Positions 45,908-57,272 of a DNA stretch of 64,000 bases are shown piece by piece. Every line of letters starts with the position of its first letter. Position 1 is the first letter of the stretch. The notes beneath the pieces were generated by a model. The model did no database searches. It saw only the letters and a program-made list of their open reading frames with translations, and was not told where the DNA came from. Made by a program: the position numbers and the translations under genes. The stretch comes from Oscheius sp. JU75 (taxonomy: Eukaryota > Nematoda > Chromadorea > Rhabditida > Rhabditidae), in contig JASJZC010000001.1 in NCBI GenBank assembly GCA_037178855.1, forward strand, positions 4,216,001-4,280,000, written 5' to 3'.

Positions 45908-48900
45908 ATGGAAGTCGGTGAAAATCCGTCAACAAGCCAAGAATTTTCATCAGAATTTGGTTAGCTGCTTTCTATTTCCTCTTCAAGAATTGAGTTGTTC
46001 AGAGACGAGTCTGACCTTGCTGAAGAGTCTGAGGGAAAGCCGTTTTTCCTCGCTAGTCACAGTACTAGAAGCCCAAATTGATCACTCCGGGGTCAGTTTT
46101 AGTGCTGAGCGTCAATTACGGTCCTTGTTTTGCAGCTTGTTCCCAATCGACTCTATCCAGACGGCAGCTTTCATAAACAATCGCTGAAAGATTATGTTAG
46201 CGGCTTCTTCTTCCTATATATCGTTCTTTTTAGCTCCGTCTGCGTACCCTAAAGCCAGTCCTGACCGTTCAATCGCTGGCCAACGACAAAAAATGGCAAA
46301 CAGCTCATTATCAAGGTACATTTTGCTCGTTTTCCCTTCAACAGGATAATTTTCAGCCATGGCCGATCAACGCAATAAGGAGACATATAATCAAGCGAGG
46401 TAGATAGTATTCTTGTTTTACGCTGGTTGTTGACGCTGGTCGTCTTGCCTTGCCCTATCCTTACCTATCTTTTTCAGTCTGCTGCGAAGACGAGCCCTCG
46501 GACAACGTGTGGCACCCAAGTTCTTCCACGGTCTCCAAGACTTCTTCCGTTATCACTATCGGATCGTCGGTCACGCGGAACGAACCTATAATGTGCGCTT
46601 CGATCGCACTGGACAGTATATCTTCACCGGCTCCGACGACTCTCTGGTCAAAGTCTGGGACATGAGTCAGGCTGTGCTGCGATATACGTTTCGTGGAGCC
46701 AGCTCCGTCATCTCCGACATGGATATCTCGTTCTGCAACCAGTTCATGGTCACAGCCGGCTCCGATAAATCTGTCAGGTCTGTTTTTTTTAGCAAGCTTT
46801 TTGCCGGAAGAATTGTGCGCTTGAGCGTCATCAAAATTCTACGGAGTTTATTTTTGTGGTTTGCAATCTAGAAGGTTCGCGTGACAGCCTATCAGAATAT
46901 CGCTGCAATCAGCCTCGATAGAGATAGTGAATGAGCGAAAACTTTCAGAATCTGGGACCTGCAGAATGGAGCCATGATCCAGGTGTACAAGAGTCACTCG
47001 AATTCCATCTGCTCGATCTACTTCCTGCCCAAGGTCTTTCAAGATCGTCGCTGGATTGTCTCGTTTGGAAACGACTGCAATGTCATCTTCTACGAATTCG
47101 ATGGAAAGCAGAAGCAGTTTGAATTGTATGTTTCTTTCAGATATACACCTCAAGAAAGGGTTTCAGCAGACGAGTAATTTTCAATGTGCGCACGGCGCCC
47201 GGACTGAAAGTTCTCTCTGGAACGTACAGCAGCTGCGGAGATTGGGTAGCAGCTGGCGATTCACACGGCTACGTTCATCTGTTTCGCTTTCTCGAGGACA
47301 ACTATCACGTCGACTTGGACTTTAAGGCCATCCCCGTACGATTCTTTTTATTAGACCTAATACCTCTGAATTCAGGCGCAGGAAAAGCTGGACACTTTGG
47401 AATGGGCTCATTCCGGCATCGCCTTCATCGCCTGCAGTTCCCGTCATCATGTCGCCAGAATCTGGCGGTTCATCAACGACAACTGGCACTTTTTGGAATT
47501 CAGCCCGCAGTTGTAGTGTTTTCAGTTTTTCACAAATATCTGGTGACCATTTTAGACTCGACGAATCGATGACAAACGTTCTGCATTCAACAAAGCTCAA
47601 GTACGGAATCAATATGGCGGTCTGGAATCTCGATGACACAAAGATTATTGTCTCTGGCACGGACTTCAAGAGTAGGAAAGATTTGTTTTTCTACTCAAAC
47701 TCCCGTTTAAGTTCGTATCTTCGACGCCGTCACAGCCCAGGAAATATACTGTCTGAACGGTCACAAGTCTTATGCATACCATCTGAAGATTCATCCCACG
47801 CATCCGAACGTGGTCGTCAGTCTCGGACATGATGGTCTCATTTTGGTAGAATCTTTCTATTAACGTTGTGTTTAACCATCTTGCAGATTTGGGATATCGA
47901 GATGGGAAAACAGTTGAACATCTTCACGAATGAGGCCAGTGACGATGATGGCGATGTCATCTCTTCGGCCATTCTAGATTGTGCCTTCTCACCGGACTCA
48001 ACCACCTTAGCCATTGTCGACGATACGGGTGGTCTCGCTGTCTACGGATACGGCGGAAATGACCACTTCATGGCCCCGAAAGAGCAGTTTTTCTCCTCCG
48101 ATTACAGGTTTACTCCTTTTTCTATTCTAAACAAAACATCGTTTAGCCCAACAATTTCTGATGAAGACGACTTCCCGATTGACGTGGAAACCGGGCATCC
48201 GCCTCATCTGAGCTCACCCCCGTGGCTGATCGATGCTCGTTCGAATCCACTTGATGAGAAATGGCAGAAGAAGGTCCCGGGACGAGAGAGAGCGAACAAC
48301 GAGGTCGGCGAGCTCGAATGCGCCTGGACGACACGCTCAATTATTCCAAAGCTGACAGAAGAGATTTCTAATCAGTGGGTTGAGGTTCGTACTCTTTTTC
48401 CCTAAAAAAAATGGTTTAAAATAATCTCCAGAAACAATTGGGACTGTCGGTCGAAAACAATAAGAATCTGTCTCTCTACGATAGCCGCTTTGATCAGTAC
48501 AAAGCTCTCGGGAGCGAGGAACCGGCGCCTCCGAAACCCACCTCAAGTAGACGTCGTACTCAGCTACCAACTCTGGATGAACTGGTCCGAGAGCAGCGTG
48601 AACGTCGTCTCCAGATAAACGACTATCGCAGCGAGGACGATGAGGACTACAATGCGTCGGAGGAGGGCGAAGAGCAGAGACCCCAGGCGGACAGCGAGGA
48701 GGATGGCGAGGACACAAGTGACGAGTCCTATGGCAGCAGGAACAGTCAGCAACGAGAAGATGTTTGTAGTTTTCGCATTTGCTATGAAATCAGTCATTCA
48801 GAACAGGGAGCAGGCCGCCGAAGAGGAAGAGGAAGTGGTCAGAACGTCGTCCGGACGTCAGAGTCGTCCTCCCAGACCGTCTGTCTTTGTGTCGGACAAT

Positions 48901-51900
48901 CGTCCAGTGCGTCGAAGGAATCGAAGACAGGCTGTCGAGGTGGAAGACCACATAGAGGACGAGAGCTCGCGCGATATTCCCGAGGAAGAGACGTCCGTCG
49001 CAGGGCCTTCAGTCAAACAGCCGCCGAAGCCGGTCAAGGAGAAGAAGAGCAAAATGGATGGTATTGCTACGGATTGGCTACCACTTTAAGACGATGGTTC
49101 AGAGTCTCTGGCTACGTTTCCTCTCATCATGCAAGAGGTCCGACCCAAGCGCTTCCCCTATTTCCCGCAGATCGGAGACAATGTCGTCTACTTCCGACAA
49201 GGACATCAAGCCTATCTGGATCTGTGTCAGCTGAAGAACTATTACCAGATTACGAAGAAAATGCAGCCACCGTAAGTCTTTTAGTCATTTTGTTCAAAGA
49301 AAGGATATAGGGCAAATGCGAAGGCGGAAGAATTCTGCACGGTAGTTGAGGTCAAATACACAATGAAGCCCTACAGGCTGGCATGTGTTCGTCTTGCTCA
49401 GACCGGTCGTCATGATGATCCAACTGGGGTCTTTTTTAACGTCAAGTAAGGTTTTTTTTTTTTTTCTAATTAAACCTGTTCTAGATTCCACGATGCTGAG
49501 GGTAGTGTGGATTTCATCATTTTTCGACAGATCTACGAGAGAGCTCTGGCCAGTGGACTCACTGAAGGAACCGAGATCGAGGCCATTTTTGACGCGAAGT
49601 GGTACATGGGCTCTTTGCTCAGACGGGCGGATGTAGACGCGGATTATCCGGGGTAAGATCTGTCAGTTTCTATGTAAGCAGCTGTTGACAAACATACAGA
49701 AAGAACACTCGGAACAATAGATTCCCGATTTTCAGCTCGAGCTGGAATTGCATGGTTCTTCGCTGGCAGAACGGCGACGAGGAACGACTGAGTCCGTGGG
49801 AGATCCAGAAGAAGACGGCCCGTCGAGTCAACGAGGATACAGTTTTGGAAGAGGAGCTGCTGATCACCTACGAGCCGAGCGCGGATGATTGGCCCGGCAC
49901 TAGCCATCTGCCAGAGCGTAACATGCAGGTCTGCCTCATTCTATGACTTTACTTACATTTGATTAAGGAGCACTGTAAACGATTAGTCGCCGCCATCAAT
50001 CAGCTCAATGGCAACGCGACGGTCGCTCCCTTTACCAATCCTGTCAGTCTGGGCGATTACCCCGATTATGCTCAGCATGTCGCCTATTGCATCGACCTCT
50101 CAACCATCTGCCAACGTCTTAACAACAAATTTTACAGGTTTCTTAACAGTTTTTCTTAATGACAAAATTGGTTACAGGAGACTCAGTGCCGTGCAGCACG
50201 ATATTCGTCATATTGCGGTCGCCGCGGAGCAGTATAACGAGGTCGATTCGTCGATTCTGAAGAATTCGCGAATGCTCGTCGAGGCTCTGATTCGGTTCTC
50301 CAACGATACCAGTATTCCTGTGAACGATTTTGAAAAATATTACGACTCGATGTTTGATCTGCCGAGCGAACATGTTACGGCCTATAGAGCGCCGAAATCT
50401 GGTACGTGTTCCTTCTTTATTCTCTTACAAAATGGATCTAGTCCCCAACGAGCTCGTGGAAATGGCCGTAGCTCTGCCGGCACAAGAAGAAGTCCAGAAC
50501 TGGAAGGCGGAAGTTAGGCGAATTCTCGAGAGTGTCTTCGGTCAGCCCTTCGCCAAGCCTTTCTACGATAAGGACGAAGTCCGAGATGATGTAAGTCGCT
50601 TTTTGAAACGTTTAGATTTGCAATACACGGGGGATCGAACCCGAGTTGTCTGGTTACATTCAAAAGAGATGTGGATGTCACAATCAGCCATTTTCTAGAG
50701 TATTCACACGGCTCTGAACGAGAAGGGTGACCTCAAATCGGTTGTGGACGAACTTGACAGCTTCGCTACACCGGAGGACGTCATCGCCAAGATCAGAGAT
50801 ATTACAGATGAGTGTCGTGATGCGGCGGGAAGAGACGGCGGTCAGAGAAGAGTATGTTTGCTTCTATTTTTTAACTAAAAACGAATTAAGACGCACGACT
50901 GTGCCGTCAAAGTGGACAAGACCGTCGAGCAGAAGATGAAGGCAGTTGTCGACAAGTTTAAGACCTGTTTGGCTAATGTCGAGTTGAACGGGGTTTCCGT
51001 ACGAAGAAACCTGAGACAACGTGCCCCGAAGCAAAGCACTTATCAGACTCGTAGGTACGATTCCCTTTGTTTATGGGATAGATGGAACCCCTTTTTCAGT
51101 CACAAATTGGAAACATCTCGAAGCGCCGTCTACTATTCCGAGGAGCCGAATACGTCTAGAGCTTCTGCTGCCGAGATGAGATCTGCTCGAGGTAGGCACA
51201 TGTTTTCTGTCGTTTGTATGGCATACAATACCAACTCCAGACAAGGTAGATGTGGTAAGGGAGCGCTACTGAAAGTTCCTGGTGCACATGATTCGATGAG
51301 ATTTCTGGGAAGATAATAGAACCAAAAACCTAAGGAAGTTTATTATGGTGGGATCACAGACGAGACTTTTAATAAAGAAGAACAAATAACCCGAGAAATG
51401 TTCTCACAGAATTGACAGTAGGTTGTGAAGAGAAGGTTTCAGTTCAAAACCGAGGTGAATTTGATTCATCTTCTTTCTTTCCAGCCCTGCGCCGAACAGC
51501 CAGCGGTGAGACGAGCTCGTCTGCTGCCAGAGAATCGACCATTGAGCGCGAAATTCCGCATCGTCGAGGTTCAGCTCGTAGTAGAGCCGTCCGCTCCTCG
51601 ACGGAATCTCTCCCGACCAGTGATGCCGAAGAAATACCGGCTCCTTCTGCTCGCAGCCGAAGACGAACGACCCAACGTCTTCAGGAGGAGCTCGAGGACG
51701 ATCTGCGCGACATTCGAGAGGACGAGGAGGAGCGCATGGATGCCCGTGAGACGGCCAGAAGACGTAAGAGGAAGCATAGTGTCTCGGATTCGGAAGGAGG
51801 TTTGTCTTTTCTCCCAACGAACTTTACAAAATTACGTTTTAGAATATTTCTCGGGCAGTCCTATCCGATCGCGACCGACTCGTAGTTCCAGACGCTCGGC

Positions 51901-52000
51901 TAGAAATCGAGGCGAGACGTCGGACGATGGAGCATCTTCGCCAGCCCCAATGTCTGTCAGTTCTTTCGGCCGCATCCGTCGTCCCCGTCAGCTTAATTAG
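45908..52000 (+). CDS. BRWD/PHIP WD40-bromodomain protein
   Basis: Large nuclear protein of the BRWD1-3/PHIP family. The start MEVGENPSTSQEFSSEFE follows gtttctag. WD40 propeller: YNVRFDRTGQYIFTGSDDSL, VISDMDISFCNQFMVTAGSD, YSSCGDWVAAGDSHGYVHLF, INMAVWNLDDTKIIVSGTDF, HPTHPNVVVSLGHDGLILIW, AFSPDSTTLAIVDDTGGLAV. Then the linker PHLSSPPWLIDARSNPLDEK, an acidic Ser-rich stretch, the cryptic Tudor-like part (PQIGDNVVYFRQGHQAYLDL; LRRADVDADYPG; CMVLRWQNGDEERLSPWEIQ), bromodomain 1 (LGDYPDYAQHVAYCIDLSTI; YNEVDSSILKNSRMLVEALI), a degenerate bromodomain 2 (WKAEVRRILESVFGQPFAKP) and an Arg/Ser-rich tail ending RIRRPRQLN (TAG 51998-52000). About 25 short introns; one (about 50592-50697) contains a tRNA-like sequence. 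Confidence 0.9.
50621..50690 (-). repeat. tRNA-like sequence in BRWD intron
   Basis: On the minus strand the intron contains cgggttcgatccccc, a consensus-like B box / T-loop, preceded by weakly tRNA-like sequence. No intact cloverleaf can be drawn, so it is probably a tRNA pseudogene or the head of a tRNA-derived SINE. Confidence 0.4.
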
Positions 52001-52228
52001 ACCTTCTTTTCCTACCTCAAAATTGTATTCATAATAGGATCTTTCGCCACTTCTTACTCACCATTTATTATACCGGTCCTTTTTCGAAGAATCTCCCGAT
52101 CTTGAAGATCTCGAAAAACTGTTAATTGTACCTAAAAAAAAATTTTCTCTTATGATTTTCTCCTATCAACAGTGGTTTTCACAATTCCTACATTTCTGCA
52201 AAATTGAAGCCAGAACCAGGAGAAAGTT

Positions 52229-53921
52229 ATGTGCGATGTGGCCGATTCGAGCCGGAATCTGCAGACTCTCTTCGCCGCAACCAGCTCCAAGTCGCTGTGG
52301 AGAGAAGAAAATGAGGAGGACTCGTATTCGTGGGTCGATACAGGTAATGCTTCTTTCTAGTGAGGGTAGGGGTTTATAAGGTTAATAACGAGTCGATATG
52401 CTTGTCTGTGAGTTCGGCGCTCACAATACCTTCATCTTGCAGAAAGCGCCACCTTTTCTTGTATGTGGACCGGCTGTGAGACGAGACATCTTCAAACGAA
52501 GCCGGCTCTCTTCAGTCATGTCTCGGATCATCTAAATAGCCGTTTAAACGGTACTTTGTCCTTGTTGCCTCCTGAATTATTCACACAGAGACCGTCTGTC
52601 CTATTCGCGGCTGTCAGTTTCGAGCTACAGAAAACTGGATAGTTGATGGACACGTTAAAATGCATCTACATCATGCCCAGCTTCAAATGGTGGCGCTGAA
52701 GCATATGAGGGCGTCGGAAGACTTTTCCAGGATAAAAACGTCAGTTTTTCTCTATTGGATTCTATATAGAAACGACTTTCAGATGCGGTTTCGAACCTAA
52801 TCTGCAAGTGAACTTTGACGGACTCGATCTGAATTGTGAATGGGAATATTGCGAGGTTTTCTTCTTCATTAAAAAAAAAAAACATTTTTTTAGGCGGTTC
52901 TCGACAATGTGGCCGACTTTTTCGATCATATTGCTTACCACGTGGATACGGCTGAGAAAAATGATGGGCTGTTCAATTGTGGCTGGAGGAACTGCTGCAA
53001 AGAGTTTAGGAGCAAAGGAGATCTCAGGTTCGTCAGTTTTTTTTGGCAGTTCGGGTTAGCCATCTTATCACTCGTTTCTCAACTAAAAAGAATTTTCAGA
53101 AAGCACATAAACCGAGAAGTCTCCTTAAAAAAGTGTGCCTGCCCATTCTGCGGCTCCTGGATGAGCACTTGGGAGAAATTTGGACAGCATCTGCGAAGAA
53201 GACCCACAACGACAGAATTTGTAACTTTTAAGCACTTTTCCCCGCATAAAAGCCTTTAGCAATGCGTAGAATGCCACAAATATTTTGCGGACGCCGCAAT
53301 GCTGGCCCTACATCTTCCGGCACACATTTCCAAGGAATGCTGCTCCCTCTGTGGCGTCTATTTTAGGTCAAAATACGAGTTGGACAGGTTTATCCAGCTT
53401 TTTTCCTATTACGTAAAGTTTTTAGACACATGCAGAAGAAGCATTGCGAGCCGAAAGTAAAGACGATACGATGCGATGTTCCTGGCTGTAGTGAGGAGTT
53501 TAAACATGCTGTAGGTTTGGATTTCTCATTTGAAGATCACCATTTATAGGCTCAACTAGTCCATCACAGACAAGCACATGATATCCCCCAATTCAAGTGT
53601 AAACTGTGCGACGAGAAGTTCGTCTTTCGAATTGATCTGACGAGGCACAAAATTAATAGTCATCCGGTCAGTTTTAGTTGAAACGCGTAGTCCACGTCTA
53701 CCTATTATGTCCATTTACAGAACCTGCCAAAAAGTCTGAACTATGAGTGTCACATCTGCAGCAAGCGAGTCGACAGCGGCCCGAAGTTGAGCTACCATCT
53801 GCGCAAGATTCATGACTACGGACTGCCGTCTGGCTTTAGTCGATTCACCTTCAAGCTCTTCGCCGATCAAATCTACCGCGTTTCGACGCTCAAATTGACA
53901 CGGGAAATGCTAGAAGAGTAG
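52229..53921 (+). CDS. hinf-1: HINFP zinc-finger transcription factor
   Basis: Histone nuclear factor P-like C2H2 zinc-finger protein; HINFP activates histone H4 transcription. Start MCDVADSSRNLQTLFAATSS. About ten fingers of varied quality: CMWTGCETRHLQ, CPIRGCQFRATENW, CEWEYCEAVLDN, CGWRNCCKEFRSKGDLRKH, CPFCGSWMSTWEKFGQHL, CVECHKYFADAAMLALHLPA, CSLCGVYFRSKYELDRHMQK, CDVPGCSEEFKHAAQLVHHR, CKLCDEKFVFRIDLTRHKIN, CHICSKRVDSGPKLSYHLRK. The last is followed by DYGLPSGFSRFTFKLFADQI, matching the HINFP-specific tail; stop TAG 53919-53921. AATAAA follows at about 53934. It starts 229 bp after BRWD and ends 111 bp before the mS27 gene, all on one strand. Confidence 0.9.
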
Positions 53922-54031
53922 CTTTTATGCGTTTAATAAATTGTACACATTCCAGTTTTTTTTTTGTTGCCATACGGGTTGATTCTCATCAATATCATTC
54001 AAATCCATTTTGCATTCTAATAACAGTGTAG

Positions 54032-55754
54032 ATGATCTCAAAAAGCATGCTGACGATTCTACCAAGAACGCTGACAGCAGCTTCGAGACGGCGCATCCTT
54101 TCGTCTGCCTTCAGCGCAGAAAAAGTAGGCCAATTCACTTTTTTTTCCAGGTAAAAAATTCTTAGGAATGGTCTTCGCGCCACCAGGAATTGACAAAACT
54201 GGGTCTCGGTGGCGATTACGAATGGATCAGTGCCGTCCAGAAGAAGTTTATCGGCGGCGGAGTGGCTAGGTTTGTTCATTCTATTTTTTTAAATCAAGAA
54301 ATTGTATATTTCAGTGCTGTCGACGTGGACGCAGCCGTCTGTGTGGCCGAGCAGCGAGATCAAGTCAACGACATCATCGAGCTGATCTACAAGCTCCGAC
54401 ACACGGAAAACGCGGCGGATATGCTTCCCTCGACCGAGTATGCCTTTATCAGACTGCTTCTGAAGCACGAGCCAGATGTCATCTTCAAACTGGCCGAGGA
54501 TCCAGTTCGTTCTGTGTTTTTAATCTCAAAGGTATAGTCTATTTCAGATAAACTACGGCATCTTCATGAACAAGCATTCGGCCTGTCTGGCCATCGACCA
54601 TTTCCTCAAGCGCGACAATATTCAAGGAGCTGCCCGATTGGCCGCCTGGGTCATGCTCCAGGAGATGACGGACAACGAATTGCTCAATTTACTGGGTAAC
54701 ATCTTCTTTACTAATGAATCATACAATGTTTGTACAGTTCTTCACGCCTGTGCCCGTTGGGCAGAGTTGCCGAAGGACCAGCAGACGCTGCCGAAAGAAG
54801 AAAAGACGGAAGAAGATGACGGAGAAGAGGTTGGTTTCTCTATTTTCAGCCTATCCTTTTGTTCAGAAGACGGTCAAGTTTCCCTACCTGAAGAATTATC
54901 ATTTCGACGAACATTTTGATCTGACCGAGGCCGGGCATCTTGTCGGAAAGACGCTTCTCTGGGTCGGACGTGATTGCAGCTCGCTTGGAGAAGATCTGGG
55001 GAAATCGCTCCGTCTTCTTGGGGCTGTTCTTTCCGATAAGTTGGTTTTTTCCATACTTGTTTTTACCTAGATAAATTCAGATACGAGCTGGCAGCAACTC
55101 TCGCCACATCCTCAATTGATGGCTCAATCGCTGCCCTGATTCAACAGCGACTCGTACCGGCCGAGGGAGCGGATATACCGGATGCACAGAAGAAGATTTT
55201 AGACGGATTGGCCGAGTGCAAGAAGAGCGAAAAGAAGGCTAGTGAGCTGCTCCTCGACGTTTTGAACACGGTACTTTAGTTTTTTTTTTAATGTTTTGCG
55301 GTTATATGAGGAGCAAAAGTAAGAAAGAAGCCTGTTAGTAGGAGGTGTATATTCCCAAAAAGTGAAAATAATGGTCAGTGATCGAACCCGGGATTTGTTA
55401 TTCCATAGTCTGAGCTCTTCTTCACTACACCAGACTGAGCTAACTGATATTCTCTTATGAACGTCCCGTTTTCAGTTAAAAGAAAAGGAAGAAGGAGCTC
55501 TGGTCCAGAAGCAGGTAGCCGAATTCAAGGACTGGAATAGACGACGACAGGAACTGGTCAAAGCCCAGGCCGAGCGAGTCCTTCTGCGAGTTCGGGCGGA
55601 GGAGATAACGAAAGAGATGGATGAGCTGGAGAAGCAGAACGAGAAGCTCTTCTTCTTTGAGAACCGTCTCCGATGGGAGAAAAAGGCAGCCGAAAACAGC
55701 AAAATTGCCGAGGAATATGCTGCCTCGAAAACGAAGGCAGTCCGCGCGAAATAA
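54032..55754 (+). CDS. mrps-27: Mitochondrial ribosomal protein mS27
   Basis: MRPS27, a PPR-like helical protein of the mitochondrial small subunit. N-terminus MISKSMLTILPRTLTAASRR is basic and Ser/Arg-rich, a good presequence. Then LGLGGDYEWISAVQKKFIGG, VAEQRDQVNDIIELIYKLRH, EYAFIRLLLKHEPDVIFKLA, the conserved INYGIFMNKHSACLAIDHFL, AAWVMLQEMTDNELLNLLG, KTVKFPYLKNYHFDEHFDLT, and a long charged helix at the end (AEEITKEMDELEKQNEKLFF; stop TAA 55752-55754). The NYGIF...A-x-x-x-x-D-x-F-L and VMLQE elements fit the family. One ~206-nt intron (about 55273-55478) carries a tRNA-like sequence on the minus strand. Confidence 0.88.
55374..55453 (-). repeat. tRNA-like sequence in mS27 intron
   Basis: Minus-strand sequence contains an A-box-like ttagctcagtctggt and a B box gggttcgatcac in the right order. 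The four-base D stem (gctc/gagc) is intact, but the anticodon and T stems do not pair well. A degenerate tRNA or a tRNA-derived SINE is more likely than a working tRNA. Confidence 0.5.
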
Positions 55755-56193
55755 TCCGTGTTTTTTAGAGTAGTGTCTTTGATTAAATTTGTTTCTGTTG
55801 TTATCTTGTTGGTAAATCATGGTTATTTTGATCTGTTTTAAATTGAATTAGGTCTAACCACCACTAATATCTCTAACATTCAATCGACCCGGTAATGAAA
55901 AGAAGATGTACTCCCGTAGTATACAAGAGAGGTTTCGATCGGAAGTTTTTGGAGTAGAATGAGTGGTCGAGGCTGAAGCTGTCTTTTAAAATGGTTTATT
56001 TTCTTCAGCTGAAACCTGCCTGGAGAGAATGAGGAGGAAAGAGTCAGTATGTAGAGCTGGAAAGACCCGGTGTAGAGCAATGAAATGAGTGAAAAGAGAA
56101 AGTTGCAAGTGTCTATGGTTTTGTGAGAGAGATGACTAGGAAGCAGGGACAAATCTGGAGTACATGTGAGTGAGGGTGAGTCAAAACGACATA

Positions 56194-56280
56194 CAGTCAA
56201 CTCTCGATATAGTAGACTTCACCAAATAGTAGATTTTTTTTCGTGCAAAACGTGTGTCTGCTATATATGAGAGTTGACTC
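56194..56280. mobile_element. Pogo-like MITE, 87 bp
   Basis: Terminal inverted repeats start AGTCAACTCTC and end GAGAGTTGACT, extending to about 23 bp with few mismatches (…tatagtagac / gtctgctata…). The element is flanked on both sides by TA (56192-56193 and 56281-56282), the target duplication of Tc1/mariner/pogo transposases. The middle is short and non-coding (T-run, cgtgcaaaacgtg). The outer cagt-aactctcgatata pattern resembles pogo/Tigger-type ends. It lies between mS27 and BORCS8. Confidence 0.75.
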
Positions 56281-56564
56281 TATCTTGAAGTTGATACCAT
56301 CTTTGACCTTTAAAGAAGGAAAGTCTAAAAGACTGCAAAGAAAACTTATCTGCCGAAGACACTATTTATTTTCTGACGTTCCAATCGAGAAAGCAACTTG
56401 TTCTGGCCCAGGAGTGTATCAGTACACCTTTAGGAAATCACCCAAAGAACATTCAAAATCGATATATCTCGTCCAAGAAAGCATCACTGGCTCTCGTTCT
56501 TCTAAACTTTCTTCTCTCAATTCACCTATTCCTATAAGAGAACGAATACCGGATTTAATAGACA

Positions 56565-57225
56565 ATGCAAGAGAAGGCCAATCCTGCTAAAATCAAGGAA
56601 CTGGAAAGCAGAAGTCGATTGGTTGCCGAGAGAGTAACGGAAGGAGTTCGTATCTTGGACCACGATCCCTCCTTGGCTCTCTATCGACTTCAAGGTGATC
56701 AACTTCTTTGTTTTTTTAACGTGAATTTTGCAGAACACGTCGGGAGGAGTCTCCCAGGGCTGGTCAACCGGAAGATTCTGCTGAATCAGCAGGCTCAGGT
56801 CCAATCCGGCGTCCTGTTCGATCTCGAGAATGCTTTGAGGTGCGTAAAGAATTATCCTCTTCAACTTTGGGGAAAAATCGCGCTGCACGAAATCGCATTG
56901 CAAAAAAAGAGATGCAATCGTAGGCCAAACAGATTTGCTGCCGCGGGTTGCGTCAATACAATAGCGCAGTGCCAAGTTGCGCTATTAACTCAACGAGGGC
57001 CGGATTCGAATACCGGAATTGAATTTTATTTTGGATCGACAGAAACCATTTTTTAGCACGGTAGAGAACATGAAGAGCTCAACCGAGACATTTGGGAGCT
57101 GCATAGAGATGCTGCGGAACTGTATGAAGATGGACATCGGGACGGGCCGGAAGGGCTCGGAGACGACAATGAAGCATCGAAGTAAGTCCCTGCACGACGT
57201 TCCAAGAGACCCAAAGAACGAATGA
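56565..57225 (+). CDS. BORCS8: BORC complex subunit 8
   Basis: BORCS8 (MEF2BNB)-like subunit of BORC, the lysosome-positioning complex that recruits Arl8. [20 protein letters not shown], then [20 protein letters not shown] with [15 protein letters not shown], which aligns directly with the human ...NEPSVALYRLQEHVRRSLPEL core. After [13 protein letters not shown] a ~216-nt intron (about 56841-57056) leads to [28 protein letters not shown] and a basic tail ending DVPRDPKNE (TGA 57223-57225). Frame continuity and the V-x-x-M/L-x-x-S match the human exon end. The intron holds a tRNA-like sequence on the plus strand. Confidence 0.87.
56953..57020 (+). repeat. tRNA-like sequence in BORCS8 intron
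   Basis: tagcgcagtgcc...ttgcgc gives an intact 4-bp D stem (gcgc/gcgc) and A-box-like start; about 30 bases on, ccggattcgaataccgg gives a T-arm with a B-box-like loop. The anticodon arm does not pair, so this looks like a tRNA pseudogene or SINE head. Confidence 0.45.
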
Positions 57226-57272
57226 GAAACCCTTGTACAAAGTGTTTAAACATGAAACCTATTTATTTCTGT

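Noticed and set aside
55374-55453. Functional tRNA gene on the minus strand
   Set aside because: A and B boxes are present but the anticodon and T stems do not pair, so it is treated as tRNA-like only.
57060-57186. Alternative BORCS8 3' frame ([20 protein letters not shown]...)
   Set aside because: Looks protein-like, but the splice phase after ALR selects the STVENMKSS frame, which also matches the human BORCS8 end.
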